Positions 5,403-7,658 of a stretch of 7,658 bases of DNA are shown here, piece after piece. Each line of letters opens with the position of its first letter. The first letter of the stretch is position 1. The stretch lies in NCBI GenBank assembly GCA_015489255.1, contig WGAD01000125.1:1-7658 (forward strand), given 5' to 3'. The position numbers and the translations under genes are program-made. This DNA comes from Anaerolineales bacterium (GTDB lineage Bacteria; Chloroflexota; Anaerolineae; Anaerolineales; Villigracilaceae). Under the pieces are notes generated by a model. That model worked only from the letters and a program-made list of their open reading frames with translations. It did no database searches and was not told the DNA's origin.

Positions 5403-5984
5403 TCAGTCTTCCACTTCTTCCCAACCGACAATCATGGCCTTGATGTTCGAAAACACTGTCTCGCCGGTCGTCGTCATGTACACATGCACGATGAAGAAAG
5501 ACACCAGCAAGAAGGCGCCCAGCGTATGCCACCAGGCCACGCTGCCAAAGGAAACGCCCAGGCTTTCGTCATACATCATCAGCAGGCCGGTGGTCACCAT
5601 CACGGGGATGATCAGCAGTTTGAACCCCAAATAGGTCAGCCGTTGCAAGGGGTTGAGCTTTGAAAGTTCGGTCTTCTTGTAGGGATGTGGTTCGTTTTTG
5701 AAGATGCCCCTGAGGTAATAGTGGAGCATCACCGAAATCTTCTCGCCGCGCGGGACGTAGTGCTGCCATTCGCCGGTGGTGAAGTGCCAGAAGACAGCGA
5801 AAGCGATCAGCACGATCAACCCCCAGGCAGCCAGGTTGTGCAACTGCACGGCCTTTTCAAAGCCGAAGAGGGTGTAATTGCCGTGAACTTCAAAGCCCGT
5901 CACACCCATGAAGACGATCAGGGCCATCTGCGTCCAATGCCAAAAGCGCTCGAAGGGCTTGTAAATCAACACTCGCTTGCTCAT
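5403..5984 (-). CDS. Membrane cytochrome b partner of the octaheme cytochrome
   Basis: This 193-residue integral membrane protein has four predicted helices (about 17-35, 50-70, 118-138, 152-172). It resembles the di-heme cytochrome b/b6-like subunits of formate dehydrogenase (FdhI), Ni-Fe hydrogenase (HydC) and thiosulfate reductase. Likely heme-ligand histidines are H16 (PFERFWHW), H49 (LHN), H67 (FWHFTTGEW), H153 (WWHTLGAF) and H167 (IVHVY). The TGEW loop and a positively charged cytoplasmic-type stretch (KNEPHPYKKTELSK, 96-109) separate the helix pairs. Its start lies 12 bases after the octaheme stop, with AGGAGG at 5990-5995 inside the gap, so the two are co-translated. The expected role is to oxidise menaquinol and pass electrons to the octaheme protein, although the reverse direction cannot be excluded. 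Which four histidines ligate the two hemes is inferred from position only. Confidence 0.85.
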   Translation of the reverse strand: MSKRVLIYKPFERFWHWTQMALIVFMGVTGFEVHGNYTLFGFEKAVQLHNLAAWGLIVLIAFAVFWHFTTGEWQHYVPRGEKISVMLHYYLRGIFKNEPHPYKKTELSKLNPLQRLTYLGFKLLIIPVMVTTGLLMMYDESLGVSFGSVAWWHTLGAFLLVSFFIVHVYMTTTGETVFSNIKAMIVGWEEVED

Positions 5985-5996
5985 TTGGGCCTCCTG

Positions 5997-7610
5997 TTAT
6001 TTCTTGCGCGCGGCAACCCGCAAGCCGCCGTGCACCACAACGCCAGCCAGCGAGAGCAAGGCCAACCCCCAGCCGAAGGTGTCCAGCCCGCGGCTGAAGT
6101 TGTGCCCGGGTGCGTAGATGCCCGCGATTCCTTCCATGCGGCTGTCTGTGCGGGTATGGCATTCCGCACACTGGACGGCCTCCTTCGCCGGCGCAACCAT
6201 GTGGGTGATCGGCCAGTACATTTCGGTTTCGATCCAGTCGTATTGGCCGCTGTAGTCATAGCCGGCATATTCCATCCCTGCGGCAATGGCCTTGCCCCAA
6301 TCGTAGGTCTTCCAATAGGCGTTTTCGTCCTTGCCAAACAGATGCGGCACAACGAAGGTGTTGTTGCCTGCATCGTAGGGTTGGATGCCGCGGAAGACCT
6401 TGAACGGCCAGATGCGGCTGTCAGGATCGTCTGGCGCGCCCATCAGGCTATTGATTTCCACCGGCCCGGCCTTCGGGTCGAAAGGTTCCATCAGTTGATA
6501 CGTGGTGTGCCCGTTAAACCAGAAGTATTCCGGCTGGACGTTCTTTTCCCAGACAAACTCGCCTTTCTTGGTGTCATAGGTCACCCAGCCGTTTTCGTCC
6601 TTGGTGACGATCGCACTGCCGTCCGGATTCTTCTGGCCGGCTTTGCTCCAATCCCACCACATTTTGGTCGGCTTGTCGCCGCGCGCAAATTCGGGGATGT
6701 GGCAGGTCTGGCAGGCAATGCGCTCGACGTGCTCGTTGAGCAAGGGGTCCTGCATCGGCGTCAACCCGTGGCAGGATTCGCAGGTCACCCGTTCCCCATC
6801 CTGCAAGATGTGCAAGTCGATGCCGGCTTCGTCTTTGGCGTGCATATCATAGCGGCTGCCGGGAACCACATGTCCCCAGGTGGTGTGACAATCGGAACAA
6901 GTGAAGTTCTCTCCCTCAGGCGACATGTGAACATCCACCTCAAAGGCCGGTTCTTTCAGCGTGGAATCCATATCGCCATGTTTGACCGCATCCCCGCCGC
7001 CGCCGTAGAAATGGCAGGCGCCGCAGGTCTGGCGGCTGGTCTTGCCCACGTTTTGGGCGATGGTCGCCAGGTCTAGCGGCTCCCAAATATTGCCGCTGCC
7101 GGGCGGGAATTCTTTTTCCTCATAAGCCGGATGCCCGGCGCCCGCCGGGAACTTTTTGTATTGCCCGGTTGTATCGTGGCAAACCAGGCAATCCACCGCC
7201 TGCTCATTGGAGAAATCGAAGCCTTTGTCCGCATATCCATAGCCAATATGGCAACTGGTGCAGCGCGGTTCGTTGGAATCCACGGCAATGCAGAAATTGT
7301 TGATGACGTTACGTTTCCCCAACAATTCCCCCTCGGCATTGAGGTACTCCCACGTCCAATGCGTGGTGTGCATCACCTGGCGGGCGGCCTCCGTATGGCA
7401 AGAAAGGCAAGCCGCCGTCACTTCGGGGCCGGTTTTAAAATCCTGTTGCAAGATCTCGAACTTGGCATGATCCGCCGTGCTGGGGTCGGGCGGCGGCGTT
7501 CCCTCGGGCAGGCCTGGCGCAGCGTCCGCCTGTAGCGGCAGGCTGATGGACGCCAGGGCTGCAAACAACAGGATCAGCGCCAACCCCCAAAAGGCTTTTC
7601 TAATTCGCAT
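5997..7610 (-). CDS. Octaheme c-type cytochrome, tetrathionate reductase (OTR) family, membrane-anchored
   Basis: This 537-residue exported protein has a signal peptide (1-30, cut after LQADA) and exactly eight CxxCH heme sites starting at C68, C117, C141, C196, C238, C277, C300 and C481. The block FCIAVDSNEPRCTSCH, then DCLVCHDTTGQYKK, is typical of the OTR family. In Shewanella OTR the active-site heme is ligated by a lysine away from its CxxCH; K152 or K153 in the TGQYKK segment is the likely counterpart here (inference). OTR reduces tetrathionate to thiosulfate and, in vitro, nitrite and hydroxylamine, so the natural substrate is open. Unlike the soluble Shewanella protein, this one ends in a hydrophobic helix (about 509-530) followed by RKK, anchoring it next to the cytochrome b encoded 12 bases downstream. 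The start at 7610 is supported by AGGAGG (7616-7621); the frame stays open to the window edge, but upstream residues look unlike a signal peptide. An extra Cys107 lies outside the heme motifs. Confidence 0.92.
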   Translation of the reverse strand: MRIRKAFWGLALILLFAALASISLPLQADAAPGLPEGTPPPDPSTADHAKFEILQQDFKTGPEVTAACLSCHTEAARQVMHTTHWTWEYLNAEGELLGKRNVINNFCIAVDSNEPRCTSCHIGYGYADKGFDFSNEQAVDCLVCHDTTGQYKKFPAGAGHPAYEEKEFPPGSGNIWEPLDLATIAQNVGKTSRQTCGACHFYGGGGDAVKHGDMDSTLKEPAFEVDVHMSPEGENFTCSDCHTTWGHVVPGSRYDMHAKDEAGIDLHILQDGERVTCESCHGLTPMQDPLLNEHVERIACQTCHIPEFARGDKPTKMWWDWSKAGQKNPDGSAIVTKDENGWVTYDTKKGEFVWEKNVQPEYFWFNGHTTYQLMEPFDPKAGPVEINSLMGAPDDPDSRIWPFKVFRGIQPYDAGNNTFVVPHLFGKDENAYWKTYDWGKAIAAGMEYAGYDYSGQYDWIETEMYWPITHMVAPAKEAVQCAECHTRTDSRMEGIAGIYAPGHNFSRGLDTFGWGLALLSLAGVVVHGGLRVAARKK

Positions 7611-7634
7611 GGCAACCTCCTCAACAAAGATCGA

Positions 7635-7649
7635 GGCACATTTTGTGCC
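7635..7649. promoter_or_regulatory. Perfect dyad in the leader of the octaheme gene
   Basis: GGCACA (7635-7640) and TGTGCC (7644-7649) are perfect reverse complements around TTT, 24 bases before the start codon and upstream of the ribosome-binding site. It could be a compact operator or a small leader hairpin. The promoter itself lies outside the window or at its very edge. The sequence does not fit the FNR consensus and only loosely recalls CRP half-sites. Confidence 0.4.
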
Positions 7650-7658
7650 GGTTTTCAC

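Noticed and set aside
5685..7076. A 463-codon plus-strand open frame
   Set aside because: It spans two well-supported genes (cytochrome b and the octaheme cytochrome) in antisense and shows no motif of its own.
5997..7610. Hydroxylamine oxidoreductase or NrfA nitrite reductase
   Set aside because: There are eight CxxCH sites, but no CxxCK motif as in NrfA. The DTTGxYKK and NEPRCTSCH blocks point to the tetrathionate reductase family instead.

Overview
The window is a GC-rich (about 60% by eye) bacterial fragment in which every supportable gene lies on the minus strand, so genes are read from right to left. The most likely source is a member of the Chloroflexota, perhaps Anaerolineae-like. 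Three features point that way: a double-length ThyX-type protein, a membrane-anchored octaheme cytochrome paired with a small cytochrome b, and a lipoprotein with a long Pro/Ala/Gly linker. This assignment is inference, since the window has no rRNA or phylogenetic marker.

Layout in order of transcription: (1) 7610-5403 is a two-gene respiratory operon. It encodes an exported octaheme c-type cytochrome of the tetrathionate reductase (OTR) family with a C-terminal membrane anchor. Twelve bases later comes a four-helix cytochrome b that probably links it to the quinone pool. A hairpin/T-tract terminator follows. (2) 5272-3158 is a 704-residue lipoprotein with two tandem polysaccharide-deacetylase (NodB)-like domains. 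(3) 3049-1634 is a ThyX-family protein made of two fused ThyX domains, in which the signature motif is split between the halves. (4) 1476-535 is an exported, all-helical protein built from two 129-residue repeats, each with a degenerate EF-hand-like loop; it is followed by a terminator. (5) 416-24 is a RidA-type enamine/imine deaminase with its own well-formed promoter. (6) The gene after it starts inside the ridA stop codon and runs off the left edge.

The most unexpected signal is regulatory. The promoters of the lipoprotein and of the EF-hand-like repeat protein share one architecture: TTACA-type boxes repeated every 11 bp, exactly 9 bases, then a TA(T/C)ACT -10 element followed by GAAA. 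This is how OmpR/PhoB/PhoP-family response regulators usually bind, so the two envelope-directed genes may form one regulon. Other points of interest are a 10-bp perfect dyad around the ridA -10 element, a dyad in the octaheme leader, and a heptanucleotide tandem repeat at 1581-1614. No CRISPR array, tRNA, rRNA, transposase or phage gene was seen, and no stretch over 300 bases lacks a gene.
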